Below, in pieces: positions 39,583 to 49,084 of a stretch of DNA of 64,000 nt; position 1 is the first letter of the stretch; each line of letters starts with the position of its first letter. Origin of the DNA: Streptomyces neyagawaensis (GTDB lineage Bacteria > Actinomycetota > Actinomycetes > Streptomycetales > Streptomycetaceae); contig NZ_JAMGBG010000025.1 of assembly GCF_023516595.1 (NCBI RefSeq), positions 186,001 to 250,000 of the forward strand, written 5' to 3'. The notes beneath the pieces were generated by a model. That model did no database searches. It had not been told where the DNA came from and was given only the letters and a program-made list of their open reading frames with translations. The position numbers and the translations under genes were made by a program.

Positions 39583-39936
39583 TCACCCGGGGGGCCACTG
39601 GAGGCCGCGGCCGCCGATGACGTGCGCGTGGGCGTGCCAGACGGTCTGACCGGCGCCGCTGCCGGTGTTGAAGACGATGCGGTAGCTCTCCAGCTTGTCC
39701 TCGTCCGCGACGGCCTGGGTCTCGCGCAGGACGTCCGCGGCGAGCGCGGGGGCCGCGGTGGCGAGCGAGGCGGCGTCCGGATAGTGCGCCTTCGGGATCA
39801 CCAGGACGTGGGTCGGCGCCTGCGGGTTGATGTCCCGGAACGCGACGGTCGTCTCCGACTCCCTCACGATCGTCGCCGGTACGTGCCCCGCCGCGATCTT
39901 GCAGAACAGACAGTCGTCCTGCGGCTCCCCTGCCAT
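39583..39936 (-). CDS. HIT-family nucleotide hydrolase
   Basis: 117 residues. The HIT triad is in WHAHAHVIGG. N-terminal CLFCKIAAGHVPATIV and the INPQAPTHVLVIPK strand identify a HinT-like purine nucleoside phosphoramidase. The ATG at 39936 follows CGGAGGCGACGT, a strong site. It leads the RNase Z gene by 6 bp. Confidence 0.93.
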   Translation of the reverse strand: MAGEPQDDCLFCKIAAGHVPATIVRESETTVAFRDINPQAPTHVLVIPKAHYPDAASLATAAPALAADVLRETQAVADEDKLESYRIVFNTGSGAGQTVWHAHAHVIGGRGLQWPPG

Positions 39937-40020
39937 ACGTCGCCTCCGCTCCGCCACTGTGATCACTACGCGCGCCATCGTATCGACCGGGGTGCGCCGT
40001 CGCTGCGCGAATTGGGGGGC

Positions 40021-40250
40021 CGGGGGGTTCGTGGGTCGATGCGGGTGGATGGGGGCTGGTCGCGCCCACGCGGCGGAGCCGCATGTGTCACCGCCCCGCG
40101 CCCCTGGAGGGATGGCCCTGCGGCCCACCCTTCCCTGAAAAGCACGGGGCGTAGCCCCGGTCGCTGTTCAGGGGCGCGGGGAACTGCGCGAACGGCCCCC
40201 ACCGACCCGCACCCGCCCAACAAACAGCGCGCCCCGAGCTACTAGGCGCC
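40021..40250 (-). repeat. Composite REP/BIME-like element
   Basis: Fills most of the 305-bp gap between the tricorn-type protease and HIT genes. It contains a forward 21-bp core (40171-40191), a reverse core fragment (40091-40107), a GGGGC/GCCCC-type inner hairpin near 40146-40160, and a 24-bp terminal block (40227-40250) identical to 44484-44507. A 33-bp segment (40063-40095) recurs inverted at 46570-46602. The stop codon of the tricorn gene lies inside the terminal block. Confidence 0.75.
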
Positions 40251-43200
40251 CTCACCCGGCAGCCCCGGTGCCGTCTTCGCCGGCGTCTCCTCCAGCCCCG
40301 CCAACGCGATCCGGATCGCCTCGTCCAGCTGCGGATCACGCCCGGCCGCATGGTCCTGCGGCGCCTGCACGACCTCGACGTCCGGATCGACGCCGTGGTT
40401 CTCGACGCCCCACCCGTACCCCTCCAGCCAGAACGCGTACTTCGGCTGGGTCACCAGCGTCCCGTCGACGAGCCGGTACCGGCTGTCGATCCCGACGACC
40501 CCGCCCCACGTCCGCGTCCCGACGACCGGCCCGATCCCGAGCGCCTTGATCGCCGCGTTCACGATGTCCCCGTCGGACCCGGAGAACTCGTTGGCGACGG
40601 CGACGACGGGCCCCCGGGGCGCGTCGTCGGGGTAGCTGGTCGGCCGCATCCCGCGCGGCAGGTCCCAGCCGACGATCCGCCGCGCCAGTTTCTCCACGAC
40701 GAGCTGCGAGGTGTGTCCGCCCCGGTTCTCCCGGACGTCCACGACGAGGCCCTCCCGCGCGACCTCGACCCGCAGGTCCCGGTGGAGTTGTGCCCAGCCG
40801 GAGCCGACCATGTCGGGCACATGCAGATAGCCGAGACGGCCGCCGGACTTCTCGTGGACGTACGCCCGCCGGTCCGCCACCCACGCGTGGTACCGCAGGG
40901 GTTCCTCGTCCGCGATGGGCACGACGACGGCGTGGCGCGGGTCGCCGCCCCCGGAGGGCAGGACGGTCAGTTCGACCGCCTTGCCCGCGGTGCCGACGAG
41001 CAGCGGTCCGGGCCCGGCCACGGGGTCGACCGGCTGTCCGCCGACGGCGACGATCGCGTCCCCGGCCCGGACGGCCACGCCGGGCGCGGCGAGCGGCGCG
41101 TGCGCGTCGGGGTCGGACGTCTCGGAGGGCAGGACGCGGTCGATGCGCCAGGTCCCGTCCTCGTGCCGGGAGATGTCCGCGCCGAGGAGCCCCTGCCGCC
41201 GGTCGCCGAAGCCTCCGCCGCCGCGCGGGGTGACGTAGGCGTGTGAGGTGCCCAGTTCGCCCTGCACCTCCCACAGCAGGTCGACGAGGTCGTCGTGGGT
41301 GGCGACCCGGTCGAGGACGGGCCGGTAGCGGTCGAGGACGGCCTGCCAGTCGACGCCGCCGAGGTCGGGGCGCCAGAAGTTGTCCCGCATGAGGCGGCCG
41401 GTCTCGTCGAACATCTGCCGCCATTCGGCGGCCGGGTCGACGGTCTGGCGTACGCGGCTGAGGTCGACGGTGATGTTGCTGTCGCTGTCGTCGTCGCCCG
41501 AGGCCCGCCGGTCGCTGGGGACGACCTTGAGTTTGCCGTCGGTCCACAGCAGCACCCGTTTGCCGTCGCCGCTGACGGCGTAGTGCTCGGCGTCGGAGGC
41601 GAGGTACTCCAGGCGCCGCTGGGCGAGGTCGTACCGCTCCAGGGACGTCTTCGGGACGGGGTCGTCGGGGGTGGCCCGGGAGTGGCCGAGGACGCCGGTG
41701 ACGGGGTGGCGCAGCCACAGCACACCGTCCTTGGCGGCGCGGAGCGTGGAGTAGCGGGCGGCCTCGACGGGGAAGGGCACGATCCGGTCGGCGAGCCCTT
41801 CGAGGTCGATACGGGTGGCGGGGGCGCCCTCGCTGTCCGGGGTCTCCTCCTTGTCGGGCGCCTCGAACGGCCGGCCGTGGCGCTGCGGCCCGAACGGTGA
41901 CGGGGTGGTCGCGGCGAGCGTGATGAGGTGCGGGCGGGCCCCGCTGACGAAGTGCAGGTCGAAGACGTGTTCGTCGTAGACGGGGTCGAAGGCGCGCGCG
42001 GAGAGGAAGGCCAGGTGCTTGCCGTCGAGGGTGAACGCCGGGGAGAAGTCCTGGAAGCGCAGCGGGGTGGCCTCGGTGACGGACAGGTCGGCGGTGTTGG
42101 CGAGCTTGAGCTGGCGCAGGGGGCGCGCGCCGGGGTGCGACCAGGCGAGCCAGCCGGAGTCGGGTGAGAAGACGAGTCCGGTCACCTCCCCGTCCTCGCT
42201 GCGGTCGACCTCCCGGACCTCGCCCGTCTCCCGCTCGACGAGCAGGACCCGTCCGTCGTGCGCGGCGACGGCGATCCGGCTGCCGTCGGGGGCGACGGCG
42301 AGCCCGAGGACGCGGCCCAGCCGGCCGGCGGCGAGCCGGCGCGGTGTGGTGCCGGGTCCGGCTCCCGTCGCGGGGGCGAACTCCAGCGCGTCGTCGCCCT
42401 CCGCGTCGGTCACCCAGACCACCCATTCCTCGCCCTCCACCCGGAAGGCGCGGGGCAGCCGGGCCCGCACCCCCTGCTCGGCGGCGAGCGCGCGGGCGGG
42501 GCCGGAGCGGTGGGTGACCCAGTGGACGGAGCCGCGGACGGCGACCGCGCTGCCCCGGGCGGTGTGGTCGGGTGAGGCGGAGCCGAACCAGCGGGAGGCG
42601 TTCACCGGGAACGGCTGGAGGTCGACGCGCTGCCCGCCCAGCCGGACGTCGATCCTGCGCGGCTCGGCCCCGTCGAGGTCGTCGAGCAGCCACAGTTCAC
42701 CGGCGGAGGAGTACACGACGCGGGTTCCGTCGGTGGCCGCGTGCCGGGCGTAGAAGCCGTCGGTGGGCGTATGGCGCCGCAGGTCGGAGCCGTCCGCGAG
42801 CGACGAGTACAGCGCGCCGACGCCCTCGTGGTCGGAGAGGAACGCGATCCGGTCGCCCACCCACAGCGGGTACTCCAGGTTCCCGTCGAGGTCGGCGTGG
42901 AGGCGGACGAACTCGCCGTCGCCGTCGCGGTCGATCCACAGCTTGCCCGCCGTGCCGCCCCGGTACCGCTTCCACCAGGCGGCCTCGCGGCCCATCGGCG
43001 CGGACAGCAGCACGGTGGCCGGGCCGTACGCGACATGGCCGACCGGCCCGTACGGCAGCGTCGTGGCGGGTCCGCCGTCCAGCGGGACGGCCCGCGCCCA
43101 GCTCTGCCGCAGGCTGGCCTGTCCCTGGGTGCTGAGGGCGAGGACCTGCCCGTCGGGGGTCCAGCCGCGCACCTGGGTGCGCCAACTGCCCCAGTGGGTG

Positions 43201-43517
43201 AGTCGCTTGGCGGGGCCTCCGTCGACGGGTGCGACATGGACCTCGGGGGCGCCGTCCCGGGTGGAGGTCCACGCGACGAGCGTGCCGTCCGGGGAGATGC
43301 GCGGGTGGTTGACGGGCATGTTGTCCGCGCTGACGCGCCACGCGCGACCGCCGTCGAGAGGGGCGACCCAGACGTCGTCCTCGGCGGTGAAGGCGAGCAA
43401 GTCGCCGTGCAGGTGCGGGAATCGGAGATACGCGGACTGAACGGACTGGACGGCCTGAACGGACCGGACAGACTGTGCGGCCTGAACGGACGGTGTGGAC
43501 GGTGCGGTCTGAGTCAC
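40242..43517 (-). CDS. Tricorn protease homologue (S41 family)
   Basis: 1091 residues, cytoplasmic giant protease expected to cut peptides released by the proteasome. It has N-terminal beta-propeller repeats (residues 30-660, e.g. HPRISPDGTLVAWTST), a helical C1 region, a PDZ domain around 760-860 and an S41 core with the nucleophile near S981 (EFSGSDGDIVNAA). The first 30 residues are a low-complexity run of SVQ/AVQ units. The GTG start has no strong ribosome site. The last codons and stop lie within a dispersed repeat block. Confidence 0.9.
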   Translation of the reverse strand: MTQTAPSTPSVQAAQSVRSVQAVQSVQSAYLRFPHLHGDLLAFTAEDDVWVAPLDGGRAWRVSADNMPVNHPRISPDGTLVAWTSTRDGAPEVHVAPVDGGPAKRLTHWGSWRTQVRGWTPDGQVLALSTQGQASLRQSWARAVPLDGGPATTLPYGPVGHVAYGPATVLLSAPMGREAAWWKRYRGGTAGKLWIDRDGDGEFVRLHADLDGNLEYPLWVGDRIAFLSDHEGVGALYSSLADGSDLRRHTPTDGFYARHAATDGTRVVYSSAGELWLLDDLDGAEPRRIDVRLGGQRVDLQPFPVNASRWFGSASPDHTARGSAVAVRGSVHWVTHRSGPARALAAEQGVRARLPRAFRVEGEEWVVWVTDAEGDDALEFAPATGAGPGTTPRRLAAGRLGRVLGLAVAPDGSRIAVAAHDGRVLLVERETGEVREVDRSEDGEVTGLVFSPDSGWLAWSHPGARPLRQLKLANTADLSVTEATPLRFQDFSPAFTLDGKHLAFLSARAFDPVYDEHVFDLHFVSGARPHLITLAATTPSPFGPQRHGRPFEAPDKEETPDSEGAPATRIDLEGLADRIVPFPVEAARYSTLRAAKDGVLWLRHPVTGVLGHSRATPDDPVPKTSLERYDLAQRRLEYLASDAEHYAVSGDGKRVLLWTDGKLKVVPSDRRASGDDDSDSNITVDLSRVRQTVDPAAEWRQMFDETGRLMRDNFWRPDLGGVDWQAVLDRYRPVLDRVATHDDLVDLLWEVQGELGTSHAYVTPRGGGGFGDRRQGLLGADISRHEDGTWRIDRVLPSETSDPDAHAPLAAPGVAVRAGDAIVAVGGQPVDPVAGPGPLLVGTAGKAVELTVLPSGGGDPRHAVVVPIADEEPLRYHAWVADRRAYVHEKSGGRLGYLHVPDMVGSGWAQLHRDLRVEVAREGLVVDVRENRGGHTSQLVVEKLARRIVGWDLPRGMRPTSYPDDAPRGPVVAVANEFSGSDGDIVNAAIKALGIGPVVGTRTWGGVVGIDSRYRLVDGTLVTQPKYAFWLEGYGWGVENHGVDPDVEVVQAPQDHAAGRDPQLDEAIRIALAGLEETPAKTAPGLPGEGA

Positions 43518-43616
43518 CCGGTCACTGTAAGCAGCGCACGGGCGTCTGGGGAAACGTTTGGATCATGTCGCCCCCCACGAACCACACTTGCCCCTTTCAC
43601 ACCCTTTGCCCGTCGG

Positions 43617-44189
43617 TTACTTCCCCTCGGGCCAGCACTGCGGGTCCTTCTGGCACCAGATGGTCTGGGTGACGGTCACCGTCGCGGTGGGGCCGGGCCG
43701 CCCCGGCTGGTCCGGTGTTCCGGGGGTGGGGTCGGGGGCGTTGCAGTTGCCGAGCACGTCGACGTGGAACCGTTGCTTCCCGTCGACCTTGGCGGTCAGG
43801 TCACCACGGACGCACTTGCCGTTGACCTCCTTGGTCACCTTCCCGGTGATCGTGATGTCCCGGCCCTTCTTGTCCTCGCCCTCGCAGTTGACGTTCGCCA
43901 CGGTGTCGACGGAAGCGGAGGCCGAAGCGGACTTCTTCTTGTCGCCGCCGTCATCGCCGCTGCCGCTGTCGCCGTACGAGGCCGTGCAGGTGAGCCACTG
44001 GACGTCGACGCCGTGCCGCTCCAGTTCCTTGGTCCCCATCTGGTCCGTGGTGAAGGCGACCGCGCCGGTGTTGATCCCACCTCCCTCGCAGGCCACGAGC
44101 GTGACGACAGCCACGACGCCGAGTCCGACGCGCACCAACGTCCGGCGCCTGGCGCCCGGATTCACCCTTACTCGTCCCAAAACCCCCAT
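43617..44189 (-). CDS. Putative lipoprotein, unknown function
   Basis: 190 residues. An Arg-rich N-terminus, hydrophobic VRVGLGVVAVVTLVAC and lipobox LVAC predict a lipid-anchored extracellular protein. The mature part has an acidic/Lys/Ser/Ala low-complexity stretch (GDDGGDKKKSASASASV) and paired Cys (TCTAS, NCEGE, KCVRG, GNCNA). The DITITGKVTKEVNGKCVRGDL segment resembles DUF4333-like domains. The ATG follows GGGAGG at 9 bp. Confidence 0.78.
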   Translation of the reverse strand: MGVLGRVRVNPGARRRTLVRVGLGVVAVVTLVACEGGGINTGAVAFTTDQMGTKELERHGVDVQWLTCTASYGDSGSGDDGGDKKKSASASASVDTVANVNCEGEDKKGRDITITGKVTKEVNGKCVRGDLTAKVDGKQRFHVDVLGNCNAPDPTPGTPDQPGRPGPTATVTVTQTIWCQKDPQCWPEGK

Positions 44190-44305
44190 AGACGGCAGCC
44201 TCCCACCACTGGGCCCCACGACGAAAGACCACATGCAGCCACGCTCCCCCAGCCGGGGTGTTCCCCGCGCGGTCGTGGATATGCGCCCAAGGACTCGGGC
44301 CAGAG

Positions 44306-44507
44306 GGTGCGTTCGCGGGTGCGGGTGGTGTGTGGTTTCTCGCGCAGTGCCCCGCGCCCCTGAAAAGCGACCGGGGCTGCGCCCCGTGCTTTTCAAGGGG
44401 GAGGGCGGGCCGCAGGCCCGTCCCTCCAGGGGCGCGGGGAACTGCGCGAGAAACCCCCACCCACCCGCACCCCCCAACGAACGGCGCGCCCCGAGCTACT
44501 AGGCGCC
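44306..44507. repeat. Large inverted repeat built from two REP-like elements
   Basis: Reverse core at 44340-44360 and forward core at 44429-44449 form the outer part of a long interrupted palindrome: arms of about 46 bp from 44314 to 44475, with some mismatches. Two short hairpins lie between (near 44366-44390 and 44405-44422). The 24-bp block at 44484-44507 is shared with 40227-40250. It fills most of the 319-bp gap below rsmE and may terminate its transcript; no gene is seen there. Confidence 0.8.
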
Positions 44508-44508
44508 G

Positions 44509-45258
44509 TCAGCCCCACCGCCCCGTACGCGTCAGCAACAACGCCCCCGCCGCCGTCCCCGCCGTGGACGTCCGCAGAACACTCGGCCCCAACCGGTACG
44601 CCCCGGCCCCGGCCTCCGCGAACAGCGCCAACTCCTCCGGGGAGACACCCCCTTCGGGCCCCACGACCAGCACGATCTCCCCGGCGGAGGGAAGTTCGGC
44701 CGAGGCCAGCGCAGCGTCACCGCTCTCGTGCAGGACCCCCGCGAAGTCCGCCCCCGCGAGCAACTCGGCGACCTGCTTGCCCGTCGCCAGTTCCCCGACC
44801 TCGGGGAACCGTACGCGCCGTGACTGCTTGCCCGCCTCGCGCGCGGTCGCCCGCCACTTCGCGAGGGCCTTGAGCCCGCGCTCACCCTTCCACTGGGTGA
44901 TGCACCGCGACGCCGCCCACGGCACGATCGCGTCGATGCCGACCTCGGTCATGGTCTCGACGGCCAGCTCGCCCCGGTCCCCCTTCGGCAGCGCCTGCAC
45001 GACGGTGATACGGGGCCCCGCGACCGGCTCCTCGTGGACGGACTCCAGGTCCATCACCACAAGCCGGTCCTTGCCCTCGGCCGCCTTGACGATCCCTTCG
45101 GCCCAGCGCCCCCGGCCGTCGGTGAGGACGACATCCTCACCGGGTCGCAGCCGCTTCACGGAGACGGCGTGCCGCCCCTCGGGCCCGTCGAGGACGAACT
45201 CGCCGCCACTGCCGGGCGGCAGCTCCAGCGACTCGACGACGAAGACGGGAGCGGTCAT
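44509..45258 (-). CDS. rsmE: 16S rRNA m3U1498 methyltransferase
   Basis: 249-residue SPOUT methyltransferase with an N-terminal PUA-like domain (GEDVVLTDGRGRWAEG) and the knot motifs LVVGPEGGVSPEELALF and LGPSVLRTSTAGTAA. The ATG overlaps the stop of the nitronate monooxygenase gene (ATGA). The conserved ITVVQALPKGDRGELAVETMTEVG stretch identifies RsmE. Confidence 0.95.
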   Translation of the reverse strand: MTAPVFVVESLELPPGSGGEFVLDGPEGRHAVSVKRLRPGEDVVLTDGRGRWAEGIVKAAEGKDRLVVMDLESVHEEPVAGPRITVVQALPKGDRGELAVETMTEVGIDAIVPWAASRCITQWKGERGLKALAKWRATAREAGKQSRRVRFPEVGELATGKQVAELLAGADFAGVLHESGDAALASAELPSAGEIVLVVGPEGGVSPEELALFAEAGAGAYRLGPSVLRTSTAGTAAGALLLTRTGRWG

Positions 45259-46457
45259 CGGCCCTCACCGCCCGCCGCGGCCCCGGAGCCGGCCTCGCCG
45301 GAACCGGAAGCGGAAGCCGGCACGGAGGACGACGCGGAGGTCGGCACGGAGGAAGACGCGGAGGCCGAGCCCGGCCCGGCCGTGCCGATCCCGGCGGAGA
45401 CGACCGCGGCCCGTGCCTCGGCGATCTCGGCGGCCAGGACCGCGACCAGTTCCCCGGCGGGCAGCTCCCGCGCCATCCGGTGCCCCTGCCCGGCCCACAG
45501 GGCCATGCCCTGCGCGTCCCCGGCCTTGGCGGCGGCCTTGCGCAGCGGCGACGTCAGATGGTGGACCTCGGGGTAGGCGACGGGCGCGTAGGGCCCGTGC
45601 TCGCGCATGAAACGGTTGACCAGCCCCCGGGCCGGGCGCCCGGAGAACGCGCGGGTCAGCTCCGTCCGCACGAACAGCGGGTCGGTCAGGGCCCGCTTGT
45701 GCACGGCGGCGGCCCCGGACTCGGGTGTGGCGAGGAACGCCGTACCGAGCTGGGCGGCGCTCGCGCCCGCCGTGAGCAGGGCGGCGATCTGGCCACCGCG
45801 CATGACCCCGCCGGCCGCGACGATCGGCAGGGCCACGGCCTCCCGGACCTGGGCGACGAGGGCGAGCAGTCCGATGCCGGCGCAGTCCCGCTCGGGGTCG
45901 TCCCGGTGGGTGCCCTGGTGGCCGCCGGCCTCGACGCCCTGCACGATCACCGCGTGGGCACCCGACCGCTCCACGGCCTGCGCCTCCTCCGCGGAGGTCG
46001 CGGTGACAAGGGTCAGGGTGCCCTTGCGGGCGAGGGACTCGACGACCTCGGGGGTCGGGCAGCCGAAGTGGAAGGAGACCACCGGGACGGGGTTGTCGAG
46101 GAGGACGGCGAGCTTGGCCTCGTAGCCGTCGTCCCGTCCGCTGTCGGGGTCGCCCAGTTCCGTGTCGTACCAGGAGGCCTCACCGGCCAGCTGTTCCGCG
46201 TACACCTCGACGGCGGCGGGCTCCGAGTACTCGGGCTGCGGCATGAACAGGTTCACGCCGAACGGGCGTGAGGTGAGCGCCCGGAGCGCGTTGATCTCCT
46301 GGTACATCCCGTCGGCCGTCTTGTACCCGGCGGCCAGGAACCCCAGGCCCCCGGCCTCGGACACGGCGGCGGCCAGCGGCGGGACGGAGACACCGCCCGC
46401 CATCGGGGCCTGCACGATCGGGAGAGGAAAGAGATCGGTCAGTGCGGAGGAGGACAT
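45255..46457 (-). CDS. Nitronate monooxygenase family flavoprotein
   Basis: 400-residue FMN TIM-barrel protein. Family motifs are IVQAPMAGGVSVPPLAAAVSEAGG at the start, VIVQGVEAGGHQGTHR, AGGVMRGGQIAALLTAGA and AAQLGTAFLATPES. It oxidises nitronates such as propionate 3-nitronate or related compounds. The last 45 residues are an Ala/Ser/Gly-rich tail (SASSSVPTSASSSVPASA) not needed for the fold. The start follows GGAGGAGG-type sequence on the coding strand only weakly. Confidence 0.9.
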   Translation of the reverse strand: MSSSALTDLFPLPIVQAPMAGGVSVPPLAAAVSEAGGLGFLAAGYKTADGMYQEINALRALTSRPFGVNLFMPQPEYSEPAAVEVYAEQLAGEASWYDTELGDPDSGRDDGYEAKLAVLLDNPVPVVSFHFGCPTPEVVESLARKGTLTLVTATSAEEAQAVERSGAHAVIVQGVEAGGHQGTHRDDPERDCAGIGLLALVAQVREAVALPIVAAGGVMRGGQIAALLTAGASAAQLGTAFLATPESGAAAVHKRALTDPLFVRTELTRAFSGRPARGLVNRFMREHGPYAPVAYPEVHHLTSPLRKAAAKAGDAQGMALWAGQGHRMARELPAGELVAVLAAEIAEARAAVVSAGIGTAGPGSASASSSVPTSASSSVPASASGSGEAGSGAAAGGEGR

Positions 46458-46523
46458 GGCCGCATGTTTTCACGTCCCCGGACCGCCGCCGAATCGGGTG
46501 CGCGGATGGTTCGGCCGCGGGCG

Positions 46524-46605
46524 GGTGGGGGCTGGTCGCGGGGTCGCACCGTGCTTTTCAGGGGCACGGGGCGGTGACACATGCGGCTCCGCCGCGTGGG
46601 CGCGA
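46524..46605 (-). repeat. REP-like element remnant
   Basis: Contains a diverged core start (46560-46570) and a 33-bp segment (46570-46602) that is the exact reverse complement of 40063-40095. Lies between dnaJ and the nitronate monooxygenase gene. Confidence 0.7.
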
Positions 46606-46641
46606 ACCACCACGACGAGCCCACAGCCGAACAACCAACGG

Positions 46642-47778
46642 TCAGCGCCCGTTGAACGCGTCCTTCAGCCGCGAGAACAACCCCTGCTGCCCCGGCTGGA
46701 ACTGCCCCGTCGGCCGCTCCTCCCCCCGCAGCGCCGCCAGCTGCCGCAGCAGCTGCTCCTGCTCGGGGTCGAGCTTCGTCGGGGTCTGCACCTCGACGTG
46801 GACGATGAGGTCGCCACGGCCTCCGCCGCGCAGATGCGTGACACCGCGCCCGTGCAGCGGGATCGACTGGCCGGACTGGGTGCCGGGCCGGATGTCGACC
46901 TCCTCCAGACCGTCCAGCGTCTCCAGCGGCACCTTCGTGCCGAGCGCCGCCGCGGTCATGGGGATCGTCACCGTGCAGTGGAGGTCGTCGCCGCGCCGCT
47001 GGAACGTGGGGTGCGGCAGCTCGTGGATCTCGACGTAGAGGTCACCGGCGGGACCGCCGCCGGGCCCGACCTCGCCCTCACCGGCGAGCTGGATGCGCGT
47101 GCCGTTGTCGACGCCGGCCGGGATCTTCACCGTCAGCGTCCGCCTCGACCGCACCCGTCCGTCGCCCGCGCACTCGGGGCACGGGTTCGGGACGATCGTG
47201 CCGAAGCCCTGGCACTGCGGGCAGGGCCGCGAGGTCATGACCTGGCCGAGGAAGGACCGCGTGACCTGCGAGACCTCACCGCGGCCGCGGCACATGTCAC
47301 AGGTCTGCGCGCTCGTGCCGGGGGCCGCGCCCTCGCCGCTGCAGGTGCCGCAGACCACGGCCGTGTCGACCTGGATGTCCTTCGTCGTGCCGAAGGCGGC
47401 CTCGTCGAGGTCGACCTCCAGCCGGATCATCGCGTCCTGGCCGCGGCGCGTGCGCGACCGGGGGCCGCGCTGGGACGCCGTGCCGAAGAAGGCGTCCATG
47501 ATGTCCGAGAAGTTCCCGAAGCCACCGGCGCCGAAGCCGCCCGCGCCTCCGCCGCCCGACTGGGACAGCGGGTCACCGCCGAGGTCGTAGACCTGCTTCT
47601 TCTGCGGGTCCGAGAGAACCTCGTACGCCGCGTTGATCTCCTTGAACCGCTCCTGCGTCTTCGGATCGGGATTGACGTCCGGGTGCAGCTCGCGAGCGAG
47701 CCTGCGGAACGCCTTCTTGATCTCGTCCTGGGACGCGTCGCGGCGCACGCCGAGTACGGCGTAGTAGTCCGTGGCCAC
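46642..47778 (-). CDS. dnaJ: Chaperone DnaJ
   Basis: 378 residues, a type I Hsp40. The J domain is at residues 1-70 with HPD (LHPDVNPD), then a Gly-rich linker, four zinc-finger repeats (CGTCSGEG, CDMCRGRG, CPQCQGFG, CPECAGDG) and a C-terminal substrate domain. It stimulates DnaK ATPase. The GTG is 0 bp after the hrcA stop, with GGAG 6 bp upstream, making an hrcA-dnaJ operon; this is the second DnaJ of streptomycetes by position. Confidence 0.96.
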   Translation of the reverse strand: MATDYYAVLGVRRDASQDEIKKAFRRLARELHPDVNPDPKTQERFKEINAAYEVLSDPQKKQVYDLGGDPLSQSGGGGAGGFGAGGFGNFSDIMDAFFGTASQRGPRSRTRRGQDAMIRLEVDLDEAAFGTTKDIQVDTAVVCGTCSGEGAAPGTSAQTCDMCRGRGEVSQVTRSFLGQVMTSRPCPQCQGFGTIVPNPCPECAGDGRVRSRRTLTVKIPAGVDNGTRIQLAGEGEVGPGGGPAGDLYVEIHELPHPTFQRRGDDLHCTVTIPMTAAALGTKVPLETLDGLEEVDIRPGTQSGQSIPLHGRGVTHLRGGGRGDLIVHVEVQTPTKLDPEQEQLLRQLAALRGEERPTGQFQPGQQGLFSRLKDAFNGR

Positions 47779-48795
47779 TTAAGACTCCGCCAGGATCTGT
47801 CCGACGTACCGTGCCACCGCTCGTACCGCTCCCATCGTTCCCGGATAGTCCATGCGCGTAGGTCCGACCACGCCCAGTTTCGCGACTGCCTCGCCGCCCG
47901 AACCGTAGCCCACCGAGACGACGGACGTGGAGTTGAGTCCCTCATACGCGTTCTCGTGACCGATGCGGACGGTCATGCCCGAATCCCCCGCCTCCCCAAG
48001 CAACTTGAGGAGGACGACCTGTTCCTCGAGGGCCTCGAGGACCGGCCGGATGGTGAGGGGGAAGTCATGTCCGAAGCGGGTCAGATTGGCGGTGCCGCCG
48101 ATCATCAGCCGCTCCTCGTTCTCCTCGACCAGGGTCTCCAGCAGCGTGGAGAGCACCGTCGAGACCGTACCCCGGTCCTCGACGTCGAACGCCTCCGGCA
48201 GGTCCTCGACCAGCCGGGGCACATCGGTGAACCGGCGGCCCGCGACCCTGCTGTTCAGCCGGGCGCGCAGATCCGCGAGAGACGTTTCTCCGAACGGCGC
48301 CGGGCAGTCGACCATCCGCTGTTCCACCCGGCCGGTGTCCGTGATCAGCACGAGCATCAGCCTGGCGGGGGCCAGCGACAGCAGCTCCACGTGGCGCACC
48401 GTCGAGCGGGTGAGCGACGGGTACTGCACGACGGCGACCTGCCTGGTCAGCTGGGCCAACAGCCGTACGGTCCGTGCGACCACGTCGTCCAGGTCGACGG
48501 CGCCGTCCAGGAAGTTCTGGATGGCGCGCCGCTCGGGCGCGGTCATCGGCTTGACGCCGGCCAGCTTGTCGACGAAGAGCCGGTACCCCTTGTCGGTGGG
48601 GATGCGGCCCGCGCTGGTGTGGGGCTGCGCGATGTAGCCCTCGTCCTCCAGCGCCGCCATGTCGTTGCGGACCGTCGCCGGGGACACGCCGAGGTTGTGC
48701 CGCTCGGTGAGGGCCTTCGACCCCACCGGCTCCTCGGTGCCCACATAGTCCTGGACGATGGCGCGCAGCACCTGGAGCCTGCGTTCACTGAGCAT
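47779..48795 (-). CDS. hrcA: Heat-inducible repressor HrcA
   Basis: 338 residues. N-terminal winged helix [20 protein letters not shown] with [20 protein letters not shown], then the HrcA dimer domain. It represses class I heat-shock operons by binding CIRCE, with groEL aiding its folding. The ATG at 48795 follows TGGAGGTG at 9 bp. A CIRCE element lies 41 bp upstream, so it is autoregulated. Confidence 0.97.
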   Translation of the reverse strand: MLSERRLQVLRAIVQDYVGTEEPVGSKALTERHNLGVSPATVRNDMAALEDEGYIAQPHTSAGRIPTDKGYRLFVDKLAGVKPMTAPERRAIQNFLDGAVDLDDVVARTVRLLAQLTRQVAVVQYPSLTRSTVRHVELLSLAPARLMLVLITDTGRVEQRMVDCPAPFGETSLADLRARLNSRVAGRRFTDVPRLVEDLPEAFDVEDRGTVSTVLSTLLETLVEENEERLMIGGTANLTRFGHDFPLTIRPVLEALEEQVVLLKLLGEAGDSGMTVRIGHENAYEGLNSTSVVSVGYGSGGEAVAKLGVVGPTRMDYPGTMGAVRAVARYVGQILAES

Positions 48796-48835
48796 CCGCG
48801 CACACCTCCAGCTCGTCTCCCGCGCGACTTCCCCC

Positions 48836-48862
48836 TTGGCACTCACCGCGGGCGAGTGCCAA
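48836..48862. promoter_or_regulatory. CIRCE operator
   Basis: TTGGCACTC-n9-GAGTGCCAA, a perfect 9-bp inverted repeat one base per arm from the consensus TTAGCACTC-n9-GAGTGCTAA. Positioned just ahead of hrcA. Confidence 0.95.
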
Positions 48863-49072
48863 CACTCCCCGCCCAGTGTACGGCGGTGGGGTACGCCCCC
48901 GGCAAGGCCGGTCCAGCCATGTCGTGCCGAGGTGTACCGACCTGTCCGACGATGTCGCACCGCTTCCTACCGGCGGGTACGGGCGGGCGGGGGGTGATGT
49001 GGGACACGGGGGTGGCGACGAGTGGCCGGAGTACCGGGCGCCACGGCACCGCGCCGGGCCCTCCCCGGGCGC

Positions 49073-49084
49073 TAGCGTCGGGCC
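49073..49084 (+). promoter_or_regulatory. Leaderless-type -10 of the MBL-fold gene
   Basis: TAGCGT (49073-49078) ends 6 bp before the ATG at 49085, so the transcript probably begins at the A of the start codon. No ribosome site is present. Confidence 0.5.

Noticed and set aside
43555..43567. 13-bp match to the MITE-like end (CGTTTGGATCATG) upstream of the tricorn gene
   Set aside because: The match does not extend and no partner inverted repeat lies nearby; it may be chance.
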